Assembly (NCBI RefSeq): GCF_900101875.1
Contig: NZ_FNAI01000001.1
Coordinates: forward strand, 1 to 64,000
Length of the DNA stretch: 64,000 nt
Reading direction: 5' to 3'
DNA from: Mucilaginibacter pineti
GTDB taxonomy: Bacteria > Bacteroidota > Bacteroidia > Sphingobacteriales > Sphingobacteriaceae
A program made the position numbers and the translations under genes. The notes beneath the pieces are model-generated. The model had not been told where the DNA came from. It was given only the letters and a program-made list of their open reading frames with translations, and searched no databases. Positions 26,361 through 36,117 of this stretch are shown here, in pieces; position 1 is the stretch's first letter; the number at the start of each line of letters is the position of its first letter.

Positions 26361-27896
26361 TTATTTACCGAAATGTATTTGCAGTTTAAGCTCCCGGTTT
26401 TTTTCTGTCGAAAAGGTTTTACCACCGTCATTACTGTAAAGCTCAACTCCCGTCGTTTTAGCTGTATCCCTAAATGCAAATCCGTAGCAACCGGTAGCCG
26501 CAGCCGATTTGATAACAATGCAATACGCCGCGCCTTTTGTTACCATAATTTTAGGATGAATAGCCACCCTTTTTGCCGACCAGCCAATTGTCGCTGCCGG
26601 AATAGCCTCGGTACCTAAAGCAGAGCCTATAGCCTTTCCGGTTTTATCCGCTTTAAATATAGTGACAGCAAGCTCCGCATCGGGATAGCCGGTTTTAAAG
26701 GTGGTAAGCTCAATGGTGGTTAATACGCCAGTTTTTGCCGGTATAAAAGATTGTGAGCGCTGTACATTTTTGCTGATATCGCAATGGGTCTTGAACCCTG
26801 CATCAGCTTTAATAGTTGAAACTTTATTATCCGAGCCCGAAATTTTAAATGCCTGCTCGCAGGTCATGGGGTTTATGGAGCCATCGGCAGCAAAGGTTAG
26901 GGGAGCCCAATAGTAATTGGCGAGGGCTTCATTTTTAGCCGCGTTGTTCCACAGATCGCTGCCAAACAAAAACACCGTGCCCGAACCCAGCTTTATGGTA
27001 GATACAAACGAAGGCTGCCCGCCGCATGAATTATCGCTTATCTTTTTCCCTTCAGACCACGGCCCCAGGGGCGATGCGGCCGTTTTATAAGATGCGCCCG
27101 TACCTGAACAATAACCGCAATTAGGGTCGGAATACACTACATAGTAAATTCCATTACGCTTAAACATACCCGGTGCCTCGGTATTGCCCGTAGTAATGTT
27201 TTTTACCACTTCGCCGGTACCGGTAAGGTAATCGGCACTTAGTTTTTCTATTACAATGCTGCCCTTGGTGCGCCAGTCGGTATAGGCCAGGTAAGCGGTG
27301 CCGTCATCATCAACAAAAGTATCATGGTCGCCGTTGTTCAGTCCTGCGGCAGGTGCGCTGCTATTTACGGCCAGTTTAGGTTCGGCAACCTCGGTAAATG
27401 GCCCAACCGGACTTTTACCCGTAAACACACGGTAACCCGATACATTGTCGTAAACATTTATCCAAAGCACATACAAGCCGGTTTTTTCATTGAAAATAAC
27501 ATGTGGTCTAAAGCAGCCATAAGTATTGCCGTTGCAGCGGGTTTGCCAAACCTGGGTTTGGGCATCAAACAAAAAGCCACGATCCTTCCAGTTCACCATA
27601 TCGGTAGATGAATAGCTTTTAAACCCGCAGAAAGGTGCGTTTTTGTTGCCCCACTCAAAACCGCAATCGTAACTGGTGCCATACAGGTAATAGACACCGT
27701 TAAATAAGGCTATCTCGCCGTCATGTGCGTCAATGGCATCGCCTACGGTGCTAAAGCGGGTTACCTGCTTGCCGTCCTTATCAAAATTGGTTACTGTGTT
27801 TGCTTTTGCATTGGTTTGCGCGTTTGCGCACTGCGGCGCAAAATAGGTGCACATTATAAAAACAAATGCAATAGTATAATGCCTGGTTTGAAACAT
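26361..27896 (-). CDS. Secreted GH43-family glycoside hydrolase
   Basis: A 511-residue exported protein with signal peptide (IAFVFIMCTYFAPQCANA, then QT). Residues ~50-340 fit a GH43 five-bladed propeller: DAIDAHDGEIALFNGVYYLYG near 53-72 (first-blade Asp region), FRPHVIFNEKTGLYVLWIN, DHDTFVDDDGTAYLAYTDW (pKa-modulating Asp) and NTEAPGMFKRNGIYYVVYS (Glu general acid). Unusually many cysteines (CGFEWG, CGYCSG, CGG) suggest disulfides. The C-terminal ~130 residues look like a beta-sandwich, possibly carbohydrate-binding. GH43 enzymes act on arabinosyl, xylosyl or galactosyl linkages; which one cannot be read here. It transcribes away from the rhamnosidase operon. Confidence 0.85.
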   Translation of the reverse strand: MFQTRHYTIAFVFIMCTYFAPQCANAQTNAKANTVTNFDKDGKQVTRFSTVGDAIDAHDGEIALFNGVYYLYGTSYDCGFEWGNKNAPFCGFKSYSSTDMVNWKDRGFLFDAQTQVWQTRCNGNTYGCFRPHVIFNEKTGLYVLWINVYDNVSGYRVFTGKSPVGPFTEVAEPKLAVNSSAPAAGLNNGDHDTFVDDDGTAYLAYTDWRTKGSIVIEKLSADYLTGTGEVVKNITTGNTEAPGMFKRNGIYYVVYSDPNCGYCSGTGASYKTAASPLGPWSEGKKISDNSCGGQPSFVSTIKLGSGTVFLFGSDLWNNAAKNEALANYYWAPLTFAADGSINPMTCEQAFKISGSDNKVSTIKADAGFKTHCDISKNVQRSQSFIPAKTGVLTTIELTTFKTGYPDAELAVTIFKADKTGKAIGSALGTEAIPAATIGWSAKRVAIHPKIMVTKGAAYCIVIKSAAATGCYGFAFRDTAKTTGVELYSNDGGKTFSTEKNRELKLQIHFGK

Positions 27897-28172
27897 ATAT
27901 CAGTTTTTGTGGAATTAAGTACAGAAGGTAACCGGTTTATATGGTTGCCACCGCTAAATTAATTAAACCCGCCAAGCGCTGTTTATACAATTTGACAATT
28001 ATGATGTGTTTTGTGGCAAATAGGTTGGTGTGAATATGCTTTTATCGTCATACTTCTATAGGGAATTGCTAATTATCAAAAACTACAAATCAAATATCAA
28101 AATATACATTTCCGCTTAGCTGCATTAAAATACTTTTGAATACCGATTTAAATCAAGGCATTAACACGACTT

Positions 28173-28347
28173 TACTCACCCGACCATCGCTACGCTCGGC
28201 CACCTTCTCTTCGCCTTCGGCGGAAAGAGGGGAGGGATTAGTTTGATAATATTGGGTGAGTAGAAAACAAAATAAAAAAATGTCTTCACCCTCTTTCCAG
28301 CGCAGCTGAAGAGAGGGTCGGCCAGCGAAGCGAAGCCGGGGTGAGTC
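28173..28347. repeat. Long imperfect inverted repeat upstream of the GH39-like gene
   Basis: Arm 28174-28232 (ACTCACCCGACCATCGC...) is an imperfect inverse of arm 28284-28346 (...GAAGCCGGGGTGAGT), about 60 bases each. GGGTGAGTA also occurs at 28254-28262, so TACTCACCC at 28173-28181 has two possible partners. The GC-rich arms differ from their AT-rich surroundings and resemble dispersed palindromic repeats of Bacteroidota. The element lies ~35 bases before the start codon at 28382 and would form a strong hairpin in a leader transcript. The rest of 27897-28381 shows no other feature. Small reading frames across it are artefacts. Confidence 0.72.
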
Positions 28348-28381
28348 GAACCAATATACAGATCCATTAAAAATACCAAAT

Positions 28382-29848
28382 ATGAGAAAATACCTAACTA
28401 TAATCTTTTTATCCGTTACAGTAGGTGTTTGCAGCGCGCAGCCCCAACTAACCGTGCAATGGAACGATGTGGTAATGGTTTCAAAGTCGACACCTACGCT
28501 ACAGGTAGTGGGTAATCCCATGTTGCGCCGCAAAGCGCCAATGCACGATGGCTCATTCAGCGCCCTGCGCGATTTGAACGCCGATTATGTAAGATATGTG
28601 CCCTGGTTCCCGTATCCTAAACTGGCCGTTGCCGAACTGGAACCACCAACAGCCACCAAAACCTCCTGGGATTTTAGCCTGATAGATCCCATGACCATCG
28701 ATTTTTTGGAAGCTACCAAGGGGCATTCTGTGATCATGAATTTTAGCACCATTCCCCAATGGATGTTCAAAACCGACCACCCGGTTGGCTATCCCGAAGA
28801 TGCCAACAATGTTGGCTGGAGTTATGGCGGCGGTACGCAATTAAGGGATTCCACCATGAAAGAATTAACGGGTTACTTTGTGCGCCTCATTAGCTGGTAC
28901 ACAAAAGGTGGTTTTACAGATGAATTGGGAAAATATCAAAAATCAGACTATCATTATGAAATTCCGTATTGGGAGGTATTGAACGAGCCCGATCTGGAGC
29001 ATAGCATGTCGCCGCAAACGTATACTAAAATTTACGATGCCATGGTTACGGCTATTAAAACGGTATTGCCAAAAGCTAAATTTGTGGGCATGGCGCTTGC
29101 TTTTGGAAACCCCAACTGGTTTGAATATTTTCTGAACCCGGCCAATCATAAACCCGGTATCCCGCTGGATATGATCTCTTACCATTGTTATGCCAATGCC
29201 AACAGTAATCAAAAGTTCGATGCGTATGAATATTCGGTGTTTGATAAGGCCGAAAGCTTTGTAAATACGGTAAGCTATATTGAAAATGTCCGCAAACGCT
29301 TATCCCCGGCAACCAAAACAGATATTAATGAATTAGGCACCTTTGTAAACGATGAAATGCGCGGACAGCCTATTCCTCCTGCTTACTGGAACCTGTCGGC
29401 AAGTGTGTATGCATATTTTTTTATCGGGCTTACCAAGGCAGGTATCGATGTTATCGGCGAATCGCAGCTCGTTGGTTTTCCAAGCCAGTTTCCGGATGTG
29501 ACCATGATAAACTATCAAAACAATAAGCCCAATGCGCGTTTCTGGGTGCTTAAACTTATTAAAGACAATATTAAGGCCGGCAGTAAACTGGTAAATACCG
29601 GTATTAACGCCAACAATGGCGATGATATAGTGGCACAAGGCTTTACAGATGCAGGCATAAAAAAAGTGTTGCTGCTTAACAAGCGAAACAAAACCATCGA
29701 TATTAAAATACCTGCAGACTTTAAGGGGGCTAAGGCATATACCATTGATGAATCATCTGCCGATGATCCCGCTATTCAATCTGTTATAAATTCCGAAAGT
29801 GTTCAGCTAAAGCCGTTCGCTGTAAAATTGCTGGTGCTGGAAAAATAA
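28382..29848 (+). CDS. Secreted GH39-like (clan GH-A) glycoside hydrolase
   Basis: A 488-residue protein with a short signal peptide (YLTIIFLSVTVGVCSA, then QP). It has a clan GH-A TIM-barrel pattern: FSALRDLNADYVRYVPWFPYPKLAVAEL, then the acid/base motif WEVLNEPD (Glu202) after the fourth strand, SYHCYANANS, and the nucleophile motif TDINELG (Glu317). The C-terminal ~70 residues (VLLLNKRNKTIDIKIP ... LKPFAVKLLVLEK) form the usual beta-sandwich. The closest family I recognise is GH39 (beta-xylosidase / alpha-L-iduronidase type), but it could be an unclassified clan GH-A family. It is the first gene of a plus-strand group and lies 15 bp before the rhamnose mutarotase gene, so it probably acts on a rhamnose-containing glycan. 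Confidence 0.83.
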   Translation: MRKYLTIIFLSVTVGVCSAQPQLTVQWNDVVMVSKSTPTLQVVGNPMLRRKAPMHDGSFSALRDLNADYVRYVPWFPYPKLAVAELEPPTATKTSWDFSLIDPMTIDFLEATKGHSVIMNFSTIPQWMFKTDHPVGYPEDANNVGWSYGGGTQLRDSTMKELTGYFVRLISWYTKGGFTDELGKYQKSDYHYEIPYWEVLNEPDLEHSMSPQTYTKIYDAMVTAIKTVLPKAKFVGMALAFGNPNWFEYFLNPANHKPGIPLDMISYHCYANANSNQKFDAYEYSVFDKAESFVNTVSYIENVRKRLSPATKTDINELGTFVNDEMRGQPIPPAYWNLSASVYAYFFIGLTKAGIDVIGESQLVGFPSQFPDVTMINYQNNKPNARFWVLKLIKDNIKAGSKLVNTGINANNGDDIVAQGFTDAGIKKVLLLNKRNKTIDIKIPADFKGAKAYTIDESSADDPAIQSVINSESVQLKPFAVKLLVLEK

Positions 29849-29863
29849 AATAATAGGTATACT

Positions 29864-30178
29864 ATGCAGTTAAGAGCTTTTAAAATGAAATTGACACCCG
29901 GGTTTAAGGATGAATACCGGAGGCGGCACAACAATATTTGGCCCGAATTGGAAGCATTGCTTAAAAATAATGGTATCAACGATTATGATATTTTTTATGA
30001 CGAGGATACCGATGTTTTGTTCTGCCTGCAAAAGATCAACAGCGACAAATTATCATCAGATTTAAGCAGTAATGAGGTTATGAAAAAATGGTGGGATTAT
30101 ATGGCTGATATTATGGATGTTAACCCGGATAATTCGCCGGTTATAAAATATCTTGAACCGGTTTTTCACCTTAAATAA
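29864..30178 (+). CDS. rhaM: L-rhamnose mutarotase
   Basis: A 104-residue cytosolic protein matching L-rhamnose mutarotase (RhaM/RhaU, a dimeric alpha/beta-barrel) over its whole length: FKMKLTPGFKDEYRRRHNNIWPELEALL with the conserved active-site His near 22, then NYxIF-type strand INDYDIFYDEDTDVLFCLQKI, and MKKWWDYMADIMDVNPDNSPV with the Trp-Trp and PDNSP motifs. It interconverts alpha- and beta-L-rhamnopyranose, feeding the isomerase. It sits 15 bp after the GH39-like gene and upstream of GH106, GH78 and a sugar-isomerase gene. This fixes rhamnose as a product of the locus more firmly than any other gene here. Confidence 0.95.
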   Translation: MQLRAFKMKLTPGFKDEYRRRHNNIWPELEALLKNNGINDYDIFYDEDTDVLFCLQKINSDKLSSDLSSNEVMKKWWDYMADIMDVNPDNSPVIKYLEPVFHLK

Positions 30179-30332
30179 AGCAACTCAATTTATTGTGCAA
30201 CAATGTTTGTTTAATGCTGATATTTAAATCAAAAAGTATAAATTTTTTATCAAATAGGTAATATAGTGCAAGTACAATTAAAGATAGATTTGGAAGCCTC
30301 TCTCATGAACTTTAAAATTATTACCTAAAAAA
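30179..30332 (+). promoter_or_regulatory. Intergenic region with operator-like half sites before GH106
   Basis: The 154-bp gap before the GH106-GH78-isomerase operon contains ATTGT-GCA-ACAAT (30192-30204), whose left half TATTGTGCA matches the 9-base arm of the inverted repeat at 41867 in eight positions. An AGTACAATT lies near 30268. The gap suggests that the operon has its own promoter. The link to the other site is a weak inference. Confidence 0.35.
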
Positions 30333-33300
30333 ATGAACAGATTTTTATCCTTCCTTATCATCGCGTGTTGTGGTTTAAATATCGCCAATGCGCAGGTGAA
30401 CAAGCTGCAAAAACAATTCCTCCATCCGCCCGATAGCGCAAAGCCGGGTGTGTACTGGTATTTTATGGATGGTAACATGTCCGAAAAATCCATTACTGCC
30501 GATTTGGAATCGATGAAGACGGTAGGCATTGGCAACGTTACTTTCCTGGAAGTTAACGTAGGCATCCCGCGCGGTCCGGTTGATTTTTTGAGCGAAGAAT
30601 GGCAAAATATGTTTGCCCACCTGGTGAAAGAAGCTAAACGTCTGGGTATTGAAATTACCTTAGGCATAGGTCCGGGGTGGACAGGCAGCGGTGGCCCGTG
30701 GGTGCCCGTAGCGCAATCTATGCAACACCTGGTGAGCAGCACTATAAATGTAAGCGGAGGCACAAAACAGCCGATAGTTTTGCCTGTACCGCCACCCAAA
30801 GCGCCATACTTTGGCGAGGGTGGCTTTAGCCCCGAACTGAAAAAACAATGGGACGATTTTTATGAAGATGTCGCCGTGCTGGCTTATCCAACACCATCGG
30901 CACAGGCGCCTAAAATAGCCGATATAGATGAAAAGGCATTGTATTACCGTGCACCTTATTCATCGGCGCAAGGGGTTAAACAGTTTTTACCGTCAACCGC
31001 CCAGTATCTCGAACCTGCAAAAGATGCGGTAATTGATAAAACAAAAATTATCGACCTGACCAGTAAACTACAGGCCAACGGTACCCTCAATTGGGTTGCC
31101 CCCAAAGGTAACTGGACTATCATGCGATTGGGCCGCCGTAATAACGGCGCTATTACCCGCCCGGCACCCGTGCCCGGTTTAGGCTTCGAGGCCGATAAAT
31201 TAGATACTATAGCGCTGAACGCCCATTTAGATAATTATGTAGGCAAACTCATCCGCAAAACAGGTAAACCTAATGTGAACGATGCCGGCGGTTTAAAAAG
31301 GCTGCACATGGATAGCTGGGAAATGGGAGCGCAAAACTGGACGCCTCTTTTCCGTGAGGAGTTTAAAAAAAGGAGGGGATACGATCCCTTACCTTATTAC
31401 CCGGTTTACGCGGGCAACATTGTTGAAAGTGATGAAATAAGTGAGCGCTTTTTATGGGACTTACGCCAAACAGCGCAGGAACTGGTGATAGAGAACCACG
31501 CCCAGCAGGTAAAAACCTACGCCCATCGCAATAATATGCAGCTGTCTATAGAGCCGTATGATATGAACCCGACTGCAGATCTTGAGCTTGGTTCGGTGGC
31601 CGATGTGCCAATGGCCGAATTTTGGAGCAAGGGACTTGGGTTTAACTCATCGTTCAGCTGCATCGAATCTACGTCGATAGGCCACGTAAATGGTAAATCG
31701 CTGATCCCATCAGAGGCTTTTACCTCGCAGGATAACGAGGGCTGGAAACAATACCCCGGCGCCATGAAAAACCAGGGCGACTGGGCGTTTGCCACAGGTA
31801 TAAATCGCTTTGTTTTCCATACGTTTCAAAATCAATTCCTGCCCGATTCCTTACGCCCTGGTGCCACCATGGGTCCGTACGGTGTACATTGGGACAGGAA
31901 CCAAACCTGGTGGCCTATGGTTGGCGGTTACCATGATTATATATCGCGCTGCCAGTATATTTTACAGCAGGGCCGCACCGTGGCGGATGTGCTGTATTTA
32001 ACACCCGAGGGTTCACCGCATGTTTTTCGTCCGCCATCCTCTGCTATGGATGGCGATATTGTACAGCCGGATAGAAAAGGTTATAATTTCGACGGATGTT
32101 CACCAGGCCAGTTGTATACAGCCATTGTTCAAAACGGGATGATTGTATTCCCGGGTGGCGCGAGTTACCGTCTGCTGGTATTACCGGCTGTTAAAACTAT
32201 GACACCGGCTTTACTCAAAAAAATTCAATCGCTGGTAAATGATGGTGTAGTGGTTGTGGGTTCGCCGCCGTTAAAATCGCCGGGCTTATCAGATTATCCT
32301 TTATGCGATGTACAATTAAATACAATAGCAAAAGAATTATGGGGCACCCTGCAGGAACCATCGCAACAAACCACGCATCAATACGGTAAGGGGAAAATAA
32401 TATGGGGTGGCGAACTGGGGACGCAGATAAATGACCTTTATCCCGAATATGACCTTACCGCGGCCATACTAAAAGCGATGAACGTTGCGCAGGATTTTAC
32501 AGCCAATGGCACTTTGCGCTACACCCATCGTACCACCGGCGACGAGGACATTTACTTCGTATCGAACAGAACAGGCGCGCCGGTTGAAACCACCGCGACA
32601 TTCAGAACCACTGCCGGAAAACCCCAGCTTTGGGATGCCATGACCGGTACTATAAAACAACTGCCCGAATACACAGTAGCTGGTGGACTTACCACAATTC
32701 CATTAAAGCTGGAGGCTTATCAAAGCTATTTTGTGGTATTTGCTAAAAGTAGCTTACAGGCCGCCACCACTAAAAACTTTGCCGAAAATACGGTAGTAAA
32801 AGCGCTGGATGGTCCGTGGCAGGTTAGTTTCGACCCTAAATGGGGAGGCCCCCAAATAATAAAGTTTGACGAACTGAAAGACTGGACGCTGCGCCCGGAA
32901 GATGGTATAAAATACTACTCGGGTACTGCGGTTTATCACAAAGAGTTCGATCTGCCTAAAAACCTTAATGCCGGAGGTAAAAACCTTTATGTTGATTTGG
33001 GGGAGGTTAACAATATGGCCGGCGTAAAGTTAAATGGTAAGAATCTGGGTATAGTTTGGACAGCTCCCTGGCGAGTAGAAATAAGCGGCGCTATATTGCA
33101 AAAACATAACAAACTGGAAATAGAGGTAATAAACCTATGGCCAAACAGGTTGATAGGCGACGAAAGAATCCCCGAAGCCGACCCGACGGAGAACGGAAAA
33201 TGGCCCGAGTGGCTGCTTAAAGGGCAACCGCGCAACAGCAAAAGGTACACCTTTTCCAGCTATAGGTTTTATGATAAAAACTCGCCCTTGCTAAAATCGG

Positions 33301-33341
33301 GTTTGGTTGGGCCGGTAACAGTACAGCAAAGTGGTTTATAA
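30333..33341 (+). CDS. GH106-family alpha-L-rhamnosidase
   Basis: A 1002-residue secreted enzyme with signal peptide (FLSFLIIACCGLNIANA, then QV). It has the GH106 pattern: an N-terminal barrel starting PPDSAKPGVYWYFMDGNMSEKSITADLESMKTVGIGNVTFLEV, GIEITLGIGPGWTGSGGPWV, and LKRLHMDSWEMGAQNWTPLFREEFKKRRGYDPLPYYP. Then come a long central region (SIEPYDMNPTADLELGSVADVPMAEFW; YYVLYLTPEG-like VLYLTPEGSPHVFRPP) and C-terminal beta-sandwiches (VYHKEFDLPK ... VDLGEVNNMAGVKLNGKNLGIVWTAPW). GH106 enzymes remove alpha-L-rhamnose from rhamnogalacturonans and related glycans by inversion using Glu residues and calcium. It ends 3 bp before the GH78 gene. Confidence 0.93.
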   Translation: MNRFLSFLIIACCGLNIANAQVNKLQKQFLHPPDSAKPGVYWYFMDGNMSEKSITADLESMKTVGIGNVTFLEVNVGIPRGPVDFLSEEWQNMFAHLVKEAKRLGIEITLGIGPGWTGSGGPWVPVAQSMQHLVSSTINVSGGTKQPIVLPVPPPKAPYFGEGGFSPELKKQWDDFYEDVAVLAYPTPSAQAPKIADIDEKALYYRAPYSSAQGVKQFLPSTAQYLEPAKDAVIDKTKIIDLTSKLQANGTLNWVAPKGNWTIMRLGRRNNGAITRPAPVPGLGFEADKLDTIALNAHLDNYVGKLIRKTGKPNVNDAGGLKRLHMDSWEMGAQNWTPLFREEFKKRRGYDPLPYYPVYAGNIVESDEISERFLWDLRQTAQELVIENHAQQVKTYAHRNNMQLSIEPYDMNPTADLELGSVADVPMAEFWSKGLGFNSSFSCIESTSIGHVNGKSLIPSEAFTSQDNEGWKQYPGAMKNQGDWAFATGINRFVFHTFQNQFLPDSLRPGATMGPYGVHWDRNQTWWPMVGGYHDYISRCQYILQQGRTVADVLYLTPEGSPHVFRPPSSAMDGDIVQPDRKGYNFDGCSPGQLYTAIVQNGMIVFPGGASYRLLVLPAVKTMTPALLKKIQSLVNDGVVVVGSPPLKSPGLSDYPLCDVQLNTIAKELWGTLQEPSQQTTHQYGKGKIIWGGELGTQINDLYPEYDLTAAILKAMNVAQDFTANGTLRYTHRTTGDEDIYFVSNRTGAPVETTATFRTTAGKPQLWDAMTGTIKQLPEYTVAGGLTTIPLKLEAYQSYFVVFAKSSLQAATTKNFAENTVVKALDGPWQVSFDPKWGGPQIIKFDELKDWTLRPEDGIKYYSGTAVYHKEFDLPKNLNAGGKNLYVDLGEVNNMAGVKLNGKNLGIVWTAPWRVEISGAILQKHNKLEIEVINLWPNRLIGDERIPEADPTENGKWPEWLLKGQPRNSKRYTFSSYRFYDKNSPLLKSGLVGPVTVQQSGL

Positions 33342-33344
33342 TTT

Positions 33345-36116
33345 ATGACGAATATGCGTAGCTACAAGAAAAATTCAATAAAGTGCTTTTCAATTGGTGC
33401 ATTACTTTTCCTTTTCATTAATGTAGCTCACGCGCAATTAACAGTCATAAAAACGCTTTGCGAAAATAAGGCAAATCCGTTGGGTGTTCCGGTTAAACAG
33501 CTGCGTTTTGGCTGGGAGCTTTCTTCGGCGCAAAATGGGCAATATCAAACGGCCTACCAGTTGGTAATAGGGCGTTCGGTGGCAGATTTAGATCATGGGC
33601 TGTATAGCATTTGGAACTCATCCATTGTTAAAAGCGGCGAAAGTGTTTTGGTTCCCTATAAAGGAGCCGGCCTGCAAGCGGGAACGCGCTATTTTTGGCG
33701 GGTAAAAGTGTGGGATAAAAATAAAAAGGCTTCGGCATGGAGTAAAATAAGCTCCTTTTGTACGGAACTTGAAAGTACTGCCGATTGGAAAGGCGCCCGC
33801 TGGATAGGTTACGAGGACCTGCCTGATAGTATGCGTGTTGCACCTGGCTCGCCTTGGCGATTGGCGAATAAGGCTTTGCAAAGGCCGGTAGTACCCTTGT
33901 TCAGGAAAGAGTTTTCGGCCAATAAAAAAATAGTGTCGGCATACGCTTTTATCAGCGGTTTGGGTCAATATGAAATAAGTGTCAATGGGAAAAAGGCAGG
34001 CGATGGTTTCCTGACACCCGGGTGGACGTATTATGATAAAACCTGCCTGTACAATGTGTTGAACGTAACTGCCCTACTAAAGCAAGGAGCTAACGCCATA
34101 GGTGTAACGCTGGGCAATGGCTTTTATAACATCAACAGTGAGCGTTATTTTAAACTTGTAGTTGCCTTTGGAATGCCCAAACTTATCTGCCGCATAAAAA
34201 TTACCTATGCTGATGGCACAACCAATGATATCATAAGCGACCAAAGTTGGACAACCGCGCCATCGCCAATCACCTTCAGCAGCATTTACGGCGGCGAAGA
34301 TTATGACGCGCGCCTGGAGCAACAAGGCTGGAACGTAGCCGGATTTAACGCTTCGCATTGGAAAAATGCCGAGCTGGTAAAAGCCGCTTCGGGCGTACTA
34401 AAAGCCGATATGGATTACCCGGTTGCTGTTATGGATACGTTTGCGGTAAAAAAGGTAAGCGAGCCCAAGCCATCAGTTTATCTGTATGATTTCGGTCAGA
34501 ATGCCTCAGGAATCCTGGAATTGCAGGTAAGCGGCCGCAAGGGGCAAACAATAAAACTTATTCCTGCCGAAATTTTAACTTCCGGGAAGTTTGCCAATCA
34601 GGATGCAACCGGAGGGCCATATGTTTATTCCTACACTCTAAAAGGCGACGGTGTAGAAACATGGCGACCAAAATTCACCTATTATGGATTTCGGTATGTT
34701 CAGGTTGAAGGTGCGTTGCCAGATGGCAAAGCAGCTGAATTACCCGTTATAAAAAAATTAACGTCGCTGCATATCCGTAATTCATCGCCGCAAAATGGTA
34801 CGTTCAGTTGTTCCAATGAATTGTTTAACCGTATTTATACGCTCATTAACTGGGCCATAAAAAGTAACTACCAAAGTGTGATTACCGATTGTCCGCACCG
34901 CGAAAAACTAAGCTGGCTGGAACAGGACTATCTGATGGGTAACTCTATTCATTACAACCTGGATAATTATAGCCTGTATCGTAAACTGGTATCGGATTTA
35001 ATGGACGCGCAAACACCGGCAGGCTTTGTACCCGATATTGCACCAGAATTTGTAAAATTCGACGGTGGATTTCTCGACTCGCCGGAGTGGGGCAGCAGCG
35101 CGGTTATTTTGCCCTGGCAGCTGTACAATTGGTATGGCGATAAGGATGTACTGCAAAAGGCATATCCCATGATGACCAAATATGTAGCCTACCTGGAAAG
35201 TAAATCTGATCATCATATTTTATCATACGGCCTGGGCGATTGGTTTGATTATGGTCCGCAGCAACCGGGCGAGGCCCAGCTTACGCCTAAAGCCCTTACA
35301 GCCACCGCTATTTATTATTATGATGTTTTATTGCTGAGTAAAATGGCGGCGCTATTAAATAAAACATCAGATGCCAAGGCATATACCCAGCAGGCTATTG
35401 CCGTAAAGCAGGCATTTAATAGTAAGTTTTTTAATACGATAAATAATGTATATTCAACTGGCAGCCAGACTGCTATGGCTATGCCATTAAGCATTGGTTT
35501 GGTTGATAGCGTTAACCGGGCGGCAGTTCTCAAAAATCTCACCGACTCCATAAAGCAGCAAAAGTACGCGCTTACCGCCGGGGATATCGGCTTTCATTTT
35601 TTAATTGATGCTTTGGATAAAGACGGCCAATCGCAGGTTATCTATGATATGAATAACCGCGATGATGTGCCTGGCTATGGGTATCAGCTTAAAAAAGGAG
35701 CAACAGCTTTAACTGAGTCGTGGCCCGCGCTGGAGAATGTATCAAACAACCACCTTATGCTGGGGCATATTATGGAATGGTTTTACAGTGGCCTGGCGGG
35801 CATAGGGCAGGAGGCCAACAGTACGGGATTTAAATTATTAAGGATAAGGCCGCAGCCGGTTGGCGATATCACGAGTGCATCGGGATCATTCCATACGCCT
35901 TATGGCTGGGTTAAAACCAATTGGAGAAAGCAGGGTGGCAGTTTTTATATGGAGCTTACCATTCCGCCCAACGTGGGTGCCAACGTGTACCTGCCGCTTA
36001 AAAACGGGCTTAAGGTTTATACTAACGGGAAACTCACCAGAGGTAATCAACCTGCCGGGGACGGATTGGAAAAAATTCCATGTGCAGCGGGCAAATACAT
36101 TTTTGAAGTTAAATAA
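33345..36116 (+). CDS. GH78-family alpha-L-rhamnosidase
   Basis: A 923-residue secreted enzyme; signal segment near residues 14-30 (IGALLFLFINVAHAQ). Domain order is typical of bacterial GH78: an Fn3-like N domain (PLGVPVKQLRFGWELSSAQNGQYQTAYQLVIG), the carbohydrate-binding-like beta domain (FRKEFSANKKIVSAYAFISGLGQYEISVNGKKAGDGFLTPGWTYY), then the (alpha/alpha)6 catalytic barrel with ITDCPHREKLSWLEQDYLMGN, where Glu520 is the expected general acid, then EWGSSAVILPWQLYNWYGD and GATALTESWPALENVSNNHLMLG. A C-terminal beta-sandwich follows. The start at 33345 lies 3 bp after the GH106 stop; Met4 is an alternative. It inverts alpha-L-rhamnosides and is translationally coupled to both neighbours. 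Confidence 0.93.
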   Translation: MTNMRSYKKNSIKCFSIGALLFLFINVAHAQLTVIKTLCENKANPLGVPVKQLRFGWELSSAQNGQYQTAYQLVIGRSVADLDHGLYSIWNSSIVKSGESVLVPYKGAGLQAGTRYFWRVKVWDKNKKASAWSKISSFCTELESTADWKGARWIGYEDLPDSMRVAPGSPWRLANKALQRPVVPLFRKEFSANKKIVSAYAFISGLGQYEISVNGKKAGDGFLTPGWTYYDKTCLYNVLNVTALLKQGANAIGVTLGNGFYNINSERYFKLVVAFGMPKLICRIKITYADGTTNDIISDQSWTTAPSPITFSSIYGGEDYDARLEQQGWNVAGFNASHWKNAELVKAASGVLKADMDYPVAVMDTFAVKKVSEPKPSVYLYDFGQNASGILELQVSGRKGQTIKLIPAEILTSGKFANQDATGGPYVYSYTLKGDGVETWRPKFTYYGFRYVQVEGALPDGKAAELPVIKKLTSLHIRNSSPQNGTFSCSNELFNRIYTLINWAIKSNYQSVITDCPHREKLSWLEQDYLMGNSIHYNLDNYSLYRKLVSDLMDAQTPAGFVPDIAPEFVKFDGGFLDSPEWGSSAVILPWQLYNWYGDKDVLQKAYPMMTKYVAYLESKSDHHILSYGLGDWFDYGPQQPGEAQLTPKALTATAIYYYDVLLLSKMAALLNKTSDAKAYTQQAIAVKQAFNSKFFNTINNVYSTGSQTAMAMPLSIGLVDSVNRAAVLKNLTDSIKQQKYALTAGDIGFHFLIDALDKDGQSQVIYDMNNRDDVPGYGYQLKKGATALTESWPALENVSNNHLMLGHIMEWFYSGLAGIGQEANSTGFKLLRIRPQPVGDITSASGSFHTPYGWVKTNWRKQGGSFYMELTIPPNVGANVYLPLKNGLKVYTNGKLTRGNQPAGDGLEKIPCAAGKYIFEVK

Positions 36117-36117
36117 A

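Noticed and set aside
28153..28533. Minus-strand frame upstream of the GH39-like gene
   Set aside because: It runs through the palindromic element and into the opposite strand of a real gene; no homology is seen.
35860..36117. N-terminal extension of the isomerase reading frame
   Set aside because: The region lies inside the GH78 C-terminus in another frame and is unlike any isomerase; the Met at 36118 starts the conserved KIGLFGIGLDVYWEQ.
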